DNA of 9,666 bases, taken from Thermoplasmata archaeon. GTDB lineage: Archaea; Thermoplasmatota; Thermoplasmata; Thermoplasmatales; Thermoplasmataceae. Below are positions 1 through 7,100 of the stretch, in pieces (positions within the stretch are counted from its first letter, which is position 1; every line of letters starts with the position of its first letter). The DNA lies in assembly GCA_021797025.1 (NCBI GenBank), contig JAKAAK010000109.1, positions 1 to 9,666 on the forward strand, given 5' to 3'. Position numbers and translations under genes: made by a program. The notes beneath the pieces were generated by a model. It did no database searches and had not been told where the DNA came from. It saw nothing but the letters and a program-made list of their open reading frames with translations.

Positions 1-359
1 GGAGAGCCTGGAAACATTTATCGTAACAAGGCAAATATTGTAACTTGAAAAAATAATAATATCTTAAAGCACAAAGGTGATGTGTTATTATGTGACCAAC
101 ATGGTAAAGTGCGATGTATTGAATATGATAAAGACGTATCATTGAAGATATGGTATGGGAGTTCTATACCGAAATCTAAAGTGGCGTAGTATATTTTCTC
201 GAATATACTATGAAGGACAGAAATGCGGTTTCATCAGGTATTCACTGGATAGGTTACAACAGTTAATTGTGGTATAAGTTCATCAGAGGAAAAGAACTCG
301 ATGATAAACCTGTACAGATACAAAAGAGTGTCATATTTACCGTATTCAAATTCAATTAA
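1..359 (+). pseudogene. Decayed coding remnant, possibly the 3' end of a transposase
   Basis: No intact gene is present, but two stretches read like protein. Frame 1 is open between the stops at 46-48 and 187-189 (ending ...GSSIPKSKVA). From 210 another frame reads MKDRNAVSSGIHWIGYNS, meets a stop at 264-266, then continues LWYKFIRGKELDD... to a stop at 357-359. The pattern 'VSSGIHWIGY ... RGKELDDKPVQI' resembles the small C-terminal beta-barrel that follows the DDE catalytic domain in IS481/Mu-type transposases. That resemblance is judged by eye. No terminal inverted repeats or catalytic domain are visible, and the element would extend beyond the left edge. It could equally be a decayed host gene. 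Confidence 0.3.
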
Positions 360-375
360 GTATAATATGATATGA

Positions 376-386
376 TTAATATATAA
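376..386 (+). promoter_or_regulatory. TATA-like box for the nagA-murQ operon
   Basis: TTAATATATAA is centred about 26 bases before the ATG at 408, the usual distance between an archaeal TATA box and the transcription start. There is no purine-rich ribosome binding site between it and the ATG. A leaderless message starting at or next to 408 fits, and this decides the start codon over the later ATGs at 429 and 432. Confidence 0.5.
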
Positions 387-407
387 CTACAATTAATAAT
401 TATTTAT

Positions 408-1586
408 ATGTCTATACAATTAAGTTTAATGATGGAACAGTTTAGTATAAAGTGTAAAACTATTGTAACTTCGGCGGGAATTGTAAATAAATCATATATG
501 AATATTAATAAAGATAAAATATACAGCTTTAGCGATGAACCAATTTATTCTAATATCGTGGATCATTCAAATGATATTGTGCTTCCTGGTTTTATAGATA
601 TACACACCCATGGATACTTTGGAGTTGATGCGTCTACCGCATCTCCTGAGGAAATTCTTTACTGGGCCAAGATGCTTGCCAAAAATGGCGTTACTTCATT
701 TATACCTACCTGTGTTTCTCTACCACTTAACCAATTTTTTAAGTTTATTGACAATGTAAAATATGCAATGCAACATCAATCCCCGGGGGATGCAAGGATT
801 CTCGGGGCAAGAAGTGAAGGTCCATTTATCAACTTATCAAGAAAGGGAGCACATAACCCAGAATATATAAGGGATATAAATATTGATGAAATAAACAATA
901 TTATTAATTATAGCAGGGGAGTTCTCAGAATAATAGATATGGCACCGGAAATCAAGAATTTTAACGATGCGATGTCATTATTTTCTGGCAATGGAATTAT
1001 AGTATCCATGGGACATACTGATTCTGATTATATTACAGCAAACAATGCCCTCATATCTGGCGTTAGATTAATAACACACTTCTACAATGCTATGACACAA
1101 TTCGATCATAGGAACCCAGGGGTTGTTGGTGCTGGCCTTTTATCTAAAAACGCATATTTGGAAATTATTTCTGACTTTCACCATGTTTCACGGGAAGCGA
1201 TTGAAATTATGATTAATAATGTAGATTATAACCATGTAATTGAAATCACAGATTCTTTATCAATTGGAGGAACGGAAAATCAGGAGGCAAAACTTGGGGG
1301 TTTGAATATTATAATAAGAGATGGGGTGGCTTGGATAAAGGATACCAATACTATAGCCGGCAGCATTTTGGAAATGAAACAGGCCTATAAAAATTTAAAA
1401 AATATAGGAATTTCATCTAACAATATCTCAAAACTATTATCCAATAATCAGGCCCAATTACTGGGACTGAACACCGGTAACATATCGCCCGGCAAGACCG
1501 CTGATTTATGTTTTATGGACGATTCTGGGAATATTACAGACGCTATGGTGTCTGGAGTATCTGCGGATAATTCCAATCACTTGTAA
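408..1586 (+). CDS. nagA: N-acetylglucosamine-6-phosphate deacetylase
   Basis: This cytosolic amidohydrolase removes acetate from GlcNAc-6-phosphate to give GlcN-6-phosphate. At 392 aa it is the usual family length. Visible landmarks are the metal-site motif PGFIDIHTHG (60-69), SEGPF with metal ligand Glu137, KGAHNP with substrate-contacting His149, MGHTD (His202), THFYNAM (His224), SDFHH (258-259), and ITDS with the catalytic Asp282. The C-terminal GNISPGKTADLCFMD closes the beta-sandwich. The HxH pair suggests the two-metal Bacillus-type site rather than the single-metal E. coli type. One oddity is that the usual His two residues before the ligand Glu (GxHxEGP) is Arg135. The start at 408 is chosen from the TATA spacing; ATGs at 429 and 432 are alternatives that would remove 7 or 8 residues. 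It overlaps murQ and should be co-transcribed with it. Confidence 0.93.
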   Translation: MSIQLSLMMEQFSIKCKTIVTSAGIVNKSYMNINKDKIYSFSDEPIYSNIVDHSNDIVLPGFIDIHTHGYFGVDASTASPEEILYWAKMLAKNGVTSFIPTCVSLPLNQFFKFIDNVKYAMQHQSPGDARILGARSEGPFINLSRKGAHNPEYIRDINIDEINNIINYSRGVLRIIDMAPEIKNFNDAMSLFSGNGIIVSMGHTDSDYITANNALISGVRLITHFYNAMTQFDHRNPGVVGAGLLSKNAYLEIISDFHHVSREAIEIMINNVDYNHVIEITDSLSIGGTENQEAKLGGLNIIIRDGVAWIKDTNTIAGSILEMKQAYKNLKNIGISSNNISKLLSNNQAQLLGLNTGNISPGKTADLCFMDDSGNITDAMVSGVSADNSNHL

Positions 1587-1597
1587 TGGTGGTAGAA

Positions 1598-2428
1598 ATG
1601 TGTGAAAAAACAGAGGATATTAACATGTATTCTAGTAATATAACTTCAATGAATCCTAGGGAAATAGCAGGGCTGATACATGCTGCAGATATACGTGCTT
1701 ACGAAAGCATTTTTCCAAATCTGAATAAAATTGCTATGATTGCAGAAAATATGATAGAAACAATAAAAAACCATGGAAGGGTTATATATATAGGGGCCGG
1801 TACAAGCGGAAGAATTGCAATTCAGGATATAGCTGAACTTCGCCCAACATATGGCCTTGGAAGTGAAAGTTTTGATTTTATAATAGCAGGGGGATTAAAG
1901 GCGGTTACCGAATCCGTTGAGAATTCGGAAGACATTGTAGATGAGGCAATCAAAGCACTGAAAGATAAGAAAATAACCAGCAAGGACATGGTGGTAGGTA
2001 TCACGGCATCAGGAAGAACACCATTTGTTCTCGGGGGCATAGATCGTTCAAACAAAGTCGGATGTTTCACTGTAGGTATAACAAATAACAAAAATACGGA
2101 GATATCAAAAACCGTGAATATCTGTTTAGAATTAATAACTGGTGCTGAAATTATTCAGGGATCAACTAGAATGAAAGCTGGTACTGCCCAAAAAATGGTA
2201 TTGAATATGTTATCTACTATAACTGCAGTAAAACTTGGTAGAACTCTTGATAATACAATGTCAAATATGGGATCATGGTACAATGAAAAATTGAAGGAAA
2301 GGGCAATAAACATTATATCTATAAAGTTTAACATGTCAAGAGAAGATTCTTTAAAGCTACTTGAAAAGAATGATTTTAACATATCCCAGGCTATTGAAGA
2401 ATTAATGGCGGATAAAAAGGGCTTCTAA
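1598..2428 (+). CDS. murQ: N-acetylmuramic acid 6-phosphate etherase (SIS domain)
   Basis: MurQ cleaves the lactyl ether of MurNAc-6-phosphate, giving GlcNAc-6-phosphate and D-lactate. The SIS sugar-phosphate site is clear: IGAGTSGRIAIQDIAELRPTYG and GITASGRTPFVLGG. Numbering from the upstream ATG at 1586, Glu84 (IAELRPTYG) and Glu115 (ENSED) align with the two catalytic glutamates of E. coli MurQ, Glu83 and Glu114. The signature QGSTRMKAGTAQK (191-203) and LNMLST follow, then a C-terminal helical domain that stops about 15-20 residues earlier than E. coli MurQ. The ATG at 1586 overlaps the nagA stop as TAATG. GGTGG at 1588-1592 lies five bases before the ATG at 1598, so 1598 is preferred; starting at 1586 adds four residues. 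Being distal to nagA, it sits in the right operon for MurNAc catabolism. Family assignment is strong; the true substrate in a probable archaeon is open. Confidence 0.9.
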   Translation: MCEKTEDINMYSSNITSMNPREIAGLIHAADIRAYESIFPNLNKIAMIAENMIETIKNHGRVIYIGAGTSGRIAIQDIAELRPTYGLGSESFDFIIAGGLKAVTESVENSEDIVDEAIKALKDKKITSKDMVVGITASGRTPFVLGGIDRSNKVGCFTVGITNNKNTEISKTVNICLELITGAEIIQGSTRMKAGTAQKMVLNMLSTITAVKLGRTLDNTMSNMGSWYNEKLKERAINIISIKFNMSREDSLKLLEKNDFNISQAIEELMADKKGF

Positions 2429-2462
2429 TTAAATATCCACGAAGTTTAGTTGTAATAGTATC

Positions 2463-3458
2463 TTATGATAAAGTCCTTAAAAATTTTTTATACTCCTCCT
2501 TTCTTGCTCCGTTTATTAATCCTTCAATCTGCAGTACCATATCATCCCTCATTTTGAAATTTATTGGAATTCCAAGTTTCTCCATAAGCACCAGTACTCC
2601 ACCTATAGCAACCTGGTACCCCGGATACATATAAATACCACTGCCTAACTTCTTTGATAGTAGATCTTTGTAAAATTGCCCCGCTAAAACAGTTCCGCCA
2701 ACTAATGAAATTCTTGGATTTTTTGAAAAATGTCTTTTAATAGAATTTACGATGGAAGAGATGTATTCTGCAGAATCATTGAATATATTCAGGGCAATCC
2801 TATTATTTTTGGATGCCATTTCTGAAACATATGGAGCAAAGCCTGCCACGTTTGTTTTATCGTGTTTTTGCTCTAATTCCGATATTACATCCCTGAAATT
2901 TTTATGAAAATATCTTTCACTAGTTTCGATCATGTATTTTTCTTCTATGATGTTATCGAATTCCTTTGTGGCAATATTTAATGCACGTTTTGCTATCCAT
3001 GATGCAGAACCATCATCTCCTATAAACCATCCCCACCCTCCCAGTCTATTCAATTTATTATTCAATAGATAAAAACACACGCTTCCTGTGCCACCGGCAA
3101 AAACTATTCCCTCTTCATTGAGATTTGCTAGTCTGTATGCAGGCTCACCATCATTAATTTTGATGAAATCGGGTCTATTAGTGATTTTATCAATAATTTT
3201 TACACCGACATTAGTATCTGTATTCGAATCCCCTATTCCAGCAATTCCAAAAATTCCGCTTTCAACGGAATCGAGTGTTTCAGAAGCCCCACCTAAGGCA
3301 TTGAATACGGCACTTTTAAGGTTTTTTTCAGCCATTTCTGGTCCAGCACTTACAAAATTTGAAGGTCCCGAGATACCAATACCCTTAATCGTGCCTTCCT
3401 TCTCATCAACAATAATTGCAACGGTCTTTGTTGCCCCGCCATCAACGGAAAGTAACAT
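2463..3458 (-). CDS. BadF/BadG-family N-acetylhexosamine kinase (GlcNAc or MurNAc kinase)
   Basis: This 331-aa protein of the ASKHA (actin/hexokinase-fold) superfamily belongs to the BadF/BadG/BcrA/BcrD ATPase type, which includes N-acetylglucosamine kinases and clostridial MurK. Landmarks are the phosphate-1 motif DGGATKT (6-12), the probable catalytic Asp103 in INDGEPAYRLA, phosphate-2 GGTGS (122-126), GGWGWFIGDDGSASWI (140-155), which is typical of NagK-like enzymes, and the adenosine-side glycine motif LVGGTVLAG (252-260). It is predicted to phosphorylate GlcNAc and/or MurNAc at O6 in the cytosol, feeding MurQ and NagA. It lies tail to tail with murQ, 34 bases apart, and head to head with the SIS gene. 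Which sugar it prefers cannot be read from the sequence; glucosamine kinase is another possibility. Confidence 0.85.
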   Translation of the reverse strand: MLLSVDGGATKTVAIIVDEKEGTIKGIGISGPSNFVSAGPEMAEKNLKSAVFNALGGASETLDSVESGIFGIAGIGDSNTDTNVGVKIIDKITNRPDFIKINDGEPAYRLANLNEEGIVFAGGTGSVCFYLLNNKLNRLGGWGWFIGDDGSASWIAKRALNIATKEFDNIIEEKYMIETSERYFHKNFRDVISELEQKHDKTNVAGFAPYVSEMASKNNRIALNIFNDSAEYISSIVNSIKRHFSKNPRISLVGGTVLAGQFYKDLLSKKLGSGIYMYPGYQVAIGGVLVLMEKLGIPINFKMRDDMVLQIEGLINGARKEEYKKFLRTLS

Positions 3459-3476
3459 TATGCCATATAAATCTCT

Positions 3477-3498
3477 ATAATATTAATTTTTTTAATAT
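3477..3498 (-). promoter_or_regulatory. Kinase promoter box overlapped by an AT-only palindrome
   Basis: On the - strand, a TTAATATTAT-like box (3477-3486) is centred about 24 bases upstream of the kinase ATG at 3458, consistent with a leaderless transcript. A perfect 7-base inverted repeat, ATATTAA-TTTTT-TTAATAT (3480-3498), overlaps the box and could be an operator. It contains only A and T, so chance is a serious alternative. Confidence 0.3.
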
Positions 3499-3607
3499 AA
3501 CCATTTTGTTTAATGAAATTTTAACAGGATATTGTTTTTACATATTAGTTGGTAAATCCTACTTTCGCGTATTTCTCCTGTCCAACAATAGTAAAATTTC
3601 AATAAAA

Positions 3608-3617
3608 TAGATATATA
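3608..3617 (+). promoter_or_regulatory. TATA-like box for the SIS-domain gene
   Basis: TAGATATATA is centred about 24 bases before the ATG at 3636. No Shine-Dalgarno-like sequence precedes that ATG, so a leaderless start at 3636 is favoured over the in-frame ATGs at 3672 and 3675. The kinase promoter lies about 130 bases away on the other strand, making this a divergent control region. Confidence 0.4.
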
Positions 3618-3635
3618 TGTACTTCATATCAGTAT

Positions 3636-4646
3636 ATGGATAATGGCGTATCTGATCCTGATAAAACCATAATGATGAGTGAAATAAGTGAGGAGCCTGT
3701 GGCTATTTCAAAAACTTTTGAAGCTCTAGCAATTAACTTTACTGAAATTATCGAGACAATTAATAACAGTGAAATTGTTTACATTACTGGTAGTGGCACC
3801 AGCTATCATGCGTCTATTAATTTACAGATAACATTACTAAGGCATGGAATAAAAGCAGTTGCTGTCATGGCATCTCAGCTAGAATACTATTTACCTATAA
3901 ATAGGACCAGTAGGATCACGATCATCCTTTTTAGTCAGTCAGGAGAGAGCAAGGATGTTCTTAAATCTCTAGAATTATCAAAGGCGCGCGGATACAATAC
4001 TATCGGCATTACCAACATTAAAGATAGTACATTAGCAAAAAGTGTCGATATCCCTATAATCACAATGGCAAATGAGGAAAAATCGGTGGCAGCAACTAAA
4101 AGCCATATAGTTCAAATATTAATATCGATAATGATAGATGCAAAGTTGAGGAATAATGAAAATATTGAGAATATTAAAAAAATTCGGGAAAATGTAAGTA
4201 ATATAATATCAAACAGAGATAAAATTAAAAAGATTGCTGGTGGAATATCAGACAGGATTGTGTTGCTTGGAGATGGATATCTTTATCCTTCCGCAATGGA
4301 AGGAGCACTGAAATTTAAAGAAACGGGCAATCTCATCACGGAGTCTTATCCGTCCAGAGAATATTTGCATGGTCCAATACAGGCTTTAAATAGGGATACT
4401 ACCGTTATTTTACTCAATTACGATAATAATATTGATAAAGAGGTCATAAATAAAATAGGTAAAATAACTGAAAAAGTTATCTCAATAGGCAATAGTAATT
4501 CAAATGACCTTATAGTCCCAAATACAACAGATGTAATTGCTCCTTTACTTTTCCTTATTCCCCTACAGATTATGGCAAACTATAAAGCTGTTAACCTGCA
4601 TTTGAATCCAGACTCACCATCTCATTTAACCAAAATTGTACAATAG
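3636..4646 (+). CDS. Double-SIS sugar-phosphate isomerase/deaminase, probable glucosamine-6-phosphate deaminase
   Basis: The 336-aa protein equals the isomerase half of GlmS without the glutaminase domain. The first SIS domain has TGSGTSYHAS (51-60), FSQSGES (99-105) and VAATKSH (151-157). The second has LGDGYLYPSAMEGALKFKE (211-229), the active-site stretch ESYPSREYLHGP (236-247), and a GlmS-like tail NPDSPSHLTKIV (324-335). Lacking a glutamine-hydrolysing domain, it should run in the deaminating direction, GlcN-6-P to fructose-6-P plus ammonia, as in the archaeal GlmD and NagB-II enzymes. This supplies the final step after NagA. AgaS-type or other ketose/aldose isomerases share the fold and remain possible. 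The gene is divergent from the kinase. Both SIS domains look complete. Confidence 0.82.
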   Translation: MDNGVSDPDKTIMMSEISEEPVAISKTFEALAINFTEIIETINNSEIVYITGSGTSYHASINLQITLLRHGIKAVAVMASQLEYYLPINRTSRITIILFSQSGESKDVLKSLELSKARGYNTIGITNIKDSTLAKSVDIPIITMANEEKSVAATKSHIVQILISIMIDAKLRNNENIENIKKIRENVSNIISNRDKIKKIAGGISDRIVLLGDGYLYPSAMEGALKFKETGNLITESYPSREYLHGPIQALNRDTTVILLNYDNNIDKEVINKIGKITEKVISIGNSNSNDLIVPNTTDVIAPLLFLIPLQIMANYKAVNLHLNPDSPSHLTKIVQ

Positions 4647-4686
4647 ATGCGAGTTATAATTTTTAGACTGTCTAATAGGAAGTTCA

Positions 4687-4693
4687 TTTTTTT
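4687..4693 (+). terminator. T-tract terminator after the SIS gene
   Basis: Seven consecutive T lie 40 bases after the stop codon of the SIS gene, with a shorter T run at about 4658. Archaeal termination commonly needs only such a T-tract. No strong hairpin is seen. Confidence 0.35.
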
Positions 4694-5368
4694 ATAATAT
4701 GAAAAATATTATTAAAATACGTCAGTAACCTATACCAAATTGAACGTGGAAATATTTGGAAAAATATCTTCTGAATAGAGGATAGGTAAATATATAAATA
4801 CAATGAGTTATAACACTATTGTTCTGCTAAATATATATGAGATTTCATGCAGGTTATCCAAATATTTATTCAATAATCATACAGGATGCATGAGATGATT
4901 GGACATTATAGATATACTGGACTTCATTACATGATCACAAAGATCCCTAACTGGATAATTCCAACAATTATAGATATTATGAATACTAAGAACATCTGAA
5001 ATGCATATTAGATTGTCAAGATTCATTTTACACATTCAGATTTTATTTGCATTATCTGTATCACCACAGATTTCTTTAAAATTAAGTAGATCATAGGGTC
5101 TAAAATTATAACTATACATATCGCCCTTATATATTATATAATATTCAAGAATTCACTGTATAACACATTGGTTAGTTCGTAAATAAACAACGGGACATTT
5201 ATTAATCTATAATTCTAAATGTATGACATTTAAAAGAGTGCAATAGCGTTATTAGGGCCTTGCATTTTTCATAAGTCACCAATTCGTTGCTTTATTAAAA
5301 TTTTCAAATGGCTATGTTATGTAATATGGTAGAAAGTATCTTATTTATGGATTTCCGATATCCTTAAA
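4694..5368. other. Gene-poor intergenic stretch
   Basis: I find no convincing gene on either strand. Stops are frequent in all frames. The longest items noticed are a 34-codon + strand frame at 4895-4999 and a 22-codon hydrophobic frame on the - strand near 4920-4990. Neither has a recognisable product. TATA-like runs (for example 4791-4800) are expected by chance in DNA this AT-rich. A weak hairpin followed by T5 at 5235-5269 is listed separately. The stretch may be a decayed gene or simply a spacer. Confidence 0.45.
5235..5269 (+). terminator. Possible hairpin plus T5
   Basis: TGCAA (5239-5243) pairs with TTGCA (5260-5264) around a 16-base loop. Two A-U and two G-U pairs could extend the stem into the following T run (5265-5269). 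It resembles a weak terminator or the end of a small transcript, but no clear transcript precedes it. Confidence 0.2.
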
Positions 5369-5376
5369 TTATAAAA
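5369..5376 (+). promoter_or_regulatory. TATA-like box for the ridA-like gene
   Basis: TTATAAAA is centred about 25 bases before the ATG at 5397. It supports a leaderless start at that ATG rather than at the in-frame TTG at 5388. Confidence 0.45.
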
Positions 5377-5396
5377 AATTATCAGTATTGATTAAA

Positions 5397-5759
5397 ATGC
5401 GTAAATCAATAGTTGTAGAAGAGTTAGGACGTGGTGGGCCATATTCACATGCAATAGTAGCTGGGGATATGGTTTATATTTCAGGACAGACTGGTTATAA
5501 TGGAAGCAATAAAACAGATTTTAAATCGCAGTTTAAAATTGCAATGGGAAATATAGAAAAAATAGCAAAATCTGCAGGGTTTTCATTAACAGACATTGTT
5601 AAATTAGGTGTTTACATCATTGATAAATCATATTTCAATGAAATGAATACTGTATTTGGGGAATACTTCAAAGAATTGCCACCGGCAAGAACCACTTTAG
5701 TTACTGGATTCGTGGCTGATAATATACTTGTTGAACTAGAAGCTACATTGTATAGATAA
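5397..5759 (+). CDS. ridA: RidA/YjgF-family enamine/imine deaminase
   Basis: RidA proteins are cytosolic trimers that hydrolyse reactive enamines and imines such as 2-aminoacrylate released by PLP enzymes. The 120-aa length is typical. Family landmarks are GPYSHAIVAGDMVYISGQ near the N-terminus, the PPARTTLV motif, and ILVELEA at the end. The Arg in PPAR aligns with carboxylate-binding Arg105 of E. coli RidA, and the first Glu in VELEA aligns with Glu120, so the deaminase subgroup is likely. The ATG at 5397 is chosen from the TATA spacing; an in-frame TTG at 5388 would add three residues. The gene stands alone between the amino-sugar cluster and a convergent dehydrogenase, so a specific link to amino-sugar catabolism is only suggested by position. 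Confidence 0.9.
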   Translation: MRKSIVVEELGRGGPYSHAIVAGDMVYISGQTGYNGSNKTDFKSQFKIAMGNIEKIAKSAGFSLTDIVKLGVYIIDKSYFNEMNTVFGEYFKELPPARTTLVTGFVADNILVELEATLYR

Positions 5760-5771
5760 TAATTTAAAAAA

Positions 5772-5779
5772 TTTATTTT
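5772..5779 (+). terminator. T-rich tract after ridA
   Basis: TTTATTTT lies just past the ridA stop, in the 48-base gap to the convergent dehydrogenase gene. It is a plausible archaeal T-tract terminator for ridA. No hairpin is seen. Confidence 0.25.
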
Positions 5780-5807
5780 CATAAAATACATTGCGTTTCA
5801 AAGATGT

Positions 5808-6563
5808 TCATTCTTGGCATATCTGTCCACCATCTATCACTATTTCAGTTCCTGTAATAAACGATGAGCGTTCAGATGCAAGAAAAACAAAAAGGTCAGC
5901 AACATCAGATGTCGTTCCAGCCCTACCTAGAGGTATTTTTTTAATATAATTATCTATAACTTCCTTTGGGAGACCGGCCTTATCCTGCAGTTCTGTTCTT
6001 ATCCATCCAGGGCATACTGAGTTTGCCCTTATATTATATTTTCCGAGCTCAAGGGCGATAGTTTTTGATAAAAGAATTATAGCAGCCTTTGAAGTATTGT
6101 AGCTTGCGAGTCCCTCCTCAGCAAGTATGCCATTTGTGGAAGACATGTTTATTATACTTCCACCACCAGTGGATATCATCTTCTTTGAAACCATTCTAGA
6201 GGTTAAGAATGTACCTTTTAAATTTATATCCATAACACTTTGGAACGATTCGGTACTGGTATCAATAAATTTTTTAAATGGACCTATTCCTGCCACATTT
6301 GCTAGTATATCTATTTTCCCCCCAGAGAATTGTTTTTCTGCGAAGTTAATAAGTTTGCTCACGCTTGATTCATCCGAAACATCAACAAGTTTTGCAAATA
6401 TATTTCCATATCCCCCAAATTTATTGTATACATGATCAAGGGCTGCTTTGTTATTGTCTGCAATTATTACACATGCACCCTCCTCAATAAATCTTCTGGC
6501 TATTTCCGAACCTATTGCTCCACCTCCGCCGGTAATTATTGCATTTTTATTTTTCAATTCCAT
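5808..6563 (-). CDS. Short-chain dehydrogenase/reductase (classical SDR, NAD-preferring)
   Basis: This is a complete 251-aa Rossmann-fold oxidoreductase. The cofactor loop is TGGGGAIG (11-18), with the middle Gly of the usual GxGIG replaced by Ala. Asp36 at the end of beta-2 (VIIAD) favours NAD(H) over NADP(H). NVAG (89-92) takes the place of the usual NNAG. The catalytic tetrad is Asn114 (DINLKG), Ser142 (NMSSTNG), Tyr155 and Lys159 (YNTSK). CPGWIRTEL and the C-terminal TGTEIVIDGG are typical. It resembles FabG-like and sugar or polyol dehydrogenases; the substrate cannot be told from the sequence. It is convergent with ridA. The context hints at sugar oxidation, but a fatty-acid or alcohol role is not excluded. 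Confidence 0.88.
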   Translation of the reverse strand: MELKNKNAIITGGGGAIGSEIARRFIEEGACVIIADNNKAALDHVYNKFGGYGNIFAKLVDVSDESSVSKLINFAEKQFSGGKIDILANVAGIGPFKKFIDTSTESFQSVMDINLKGTFLTSRMVSKKMISTGGGSIINMSSTNGILAEEGLASYNTSKAAIILLSKTIALELGKYNIRANSVCPGWIRTELQDKAGLPKEVIDNYIKKIPLGRAGTTSDVADLFVFLASERSSFITGTEIVIDGGQICQE

Positions 6564-6596
6564 TCTTATCTCTCGATTTATTATATATGAGAAATA

Positions 6597-6607
6597 CTTA
6601 AATATTT
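6597..6607 (-). promoter_or_regulatory. TATA-like box for the SDR gene ending at 5808
   Basis: On the - strand AAATATTTAAG is the best box upstream of the SDR. It lies about 39 bases before the ATG at 6563, implying a short leader of roughly 13 bases that carries GAGAG six bases before the ATG. A weaker box at 6576-6588 would instead give a leaderless start. This gene is therefore the exception to the leaderless pattern, or the weaker box is used. Confidence 0.3.
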
Positions 6608-6790
6608 TTATAGCACTAAACTTACTGAATAACCATACGAATTATTAAATCACTAACATTATATAGTGTATGTTAAAGATATTAAATTAGATGATCCCTA
6701 ATCAATTAAATCTGTAAATATGAATAAGAACAAAAGAGACGGCAAAAATGATGTGTGAGTTTTTCAAAGTATTAATAATAAAAAATATTC

Positions 6791-6805
6791 GTTTAACACT
6801 AGTCC
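6791..6805 (+). repeat. Imperfect direct repeat, left copy
   Basis: GTTTAACACTAGTCC matches GTTTAACACCAGTTC at 7101-7115 at 13 of 15 positions, and both copies follow a TATT. The pair flanks the small gene at 6888-7088. It may be chance, a recombination scar, or the edges of a small element. Confidence 0.3.
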
Positions 6806-6859
6806 GTTGTATAATTCATCTTCGTAAAAATTTCAATTCCTTGTAAATCCCATGTATAG

Positions 6860-6866
6860 TTAAATA
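6860..6866 (+). promoter_or_regulatory. TATA-like box for the small orphan gene
   Basis: TTAAATA is centred 25 bases before the ATG at 6888. This matches the leaderless layout of the larger genes here and is the main reason to treat the small reading frame as real. Confidence 0.35.
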
Positions 6867-6887
6867 CAAAGGATTAATAGGTTTTTT

Positions 6888-7088
6888 ATGATGACAAAAC
6901 CAGTCAATTTTGGATCAAATAAGAATATAAAAAGATATCAATATTATCATTATAAAAAGGTTTGTTCAGAAAGCTTTATACTTGCAATGGGTTATTTTTT
7001 CAACAATAAAACATTCAACAGATGGAGGGAAATATTGGAAGAGAATAATTATGAAAAAGGGAAAGGCAGTATAAGATACTTAGAATAG
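6888..7088 (+). CDS. Small hypothetical protein, 66 aa
   Basis: I do not recognise this protein. It is basic, lacks a signal peptide or membrane segment, and is rich in aromatic residues: KRYQYYHYKK near the N-terminus, SFILAMGYFF in the middle, FNRWREILEENN near the C-terminus. The second half could form a helical, possibly nucleic-acid-binding unit, but no named motif is visible. Support for it being a gene is a TATA-like box at the leaderless distance and an open frame of 66 codons in very AT-rich DNA, where stops are common. A second ATG follows immediately at 6891. It stands alone between intergenic stretches and is bracketed by an imperfect direct repeat. It might be the remnant of a larger gene, for example a transposase, or a short accessory protein. 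Confidence 0.45.
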   Translation: MMTKPVNFGSNKNIKRYQYYHYKKVCSESFILAMGYFFNNKTFNRWREILEENNYEKGKGSIRYLE

Positions 7089-7100
7089 TAATACTGTATT

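Noticed and set aside
1822..2382. Antisense open frames across murQ (1822-2091 and 2155-2382, - strand)
   Set aside because: They are mirror frames of a strongly conserved MurQ coding sequence with no family resemblance of their own.
3088..3610. Plus-strand open frames across and beyond the kinase gene
   Set aside because: The 3088-3480 frame is the complement of the kinase coding sequence. The 3416-3610 frame runs into the divergent promoter region and has no protein-like features.
4895..4999. 34-codon + strand frame, starting MIGHYRYTGLHYM
   Set aside because: It has a TATA-like run at a workable distance, but it is short, shows no recognisable pattern, and such runs are common by chance here.
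6127..6648. Plus-strand frames opposite the SDR gene
   Set aside because: Both are shadows of a well-supported SDR on the other strand, and the second extends into its promoter.
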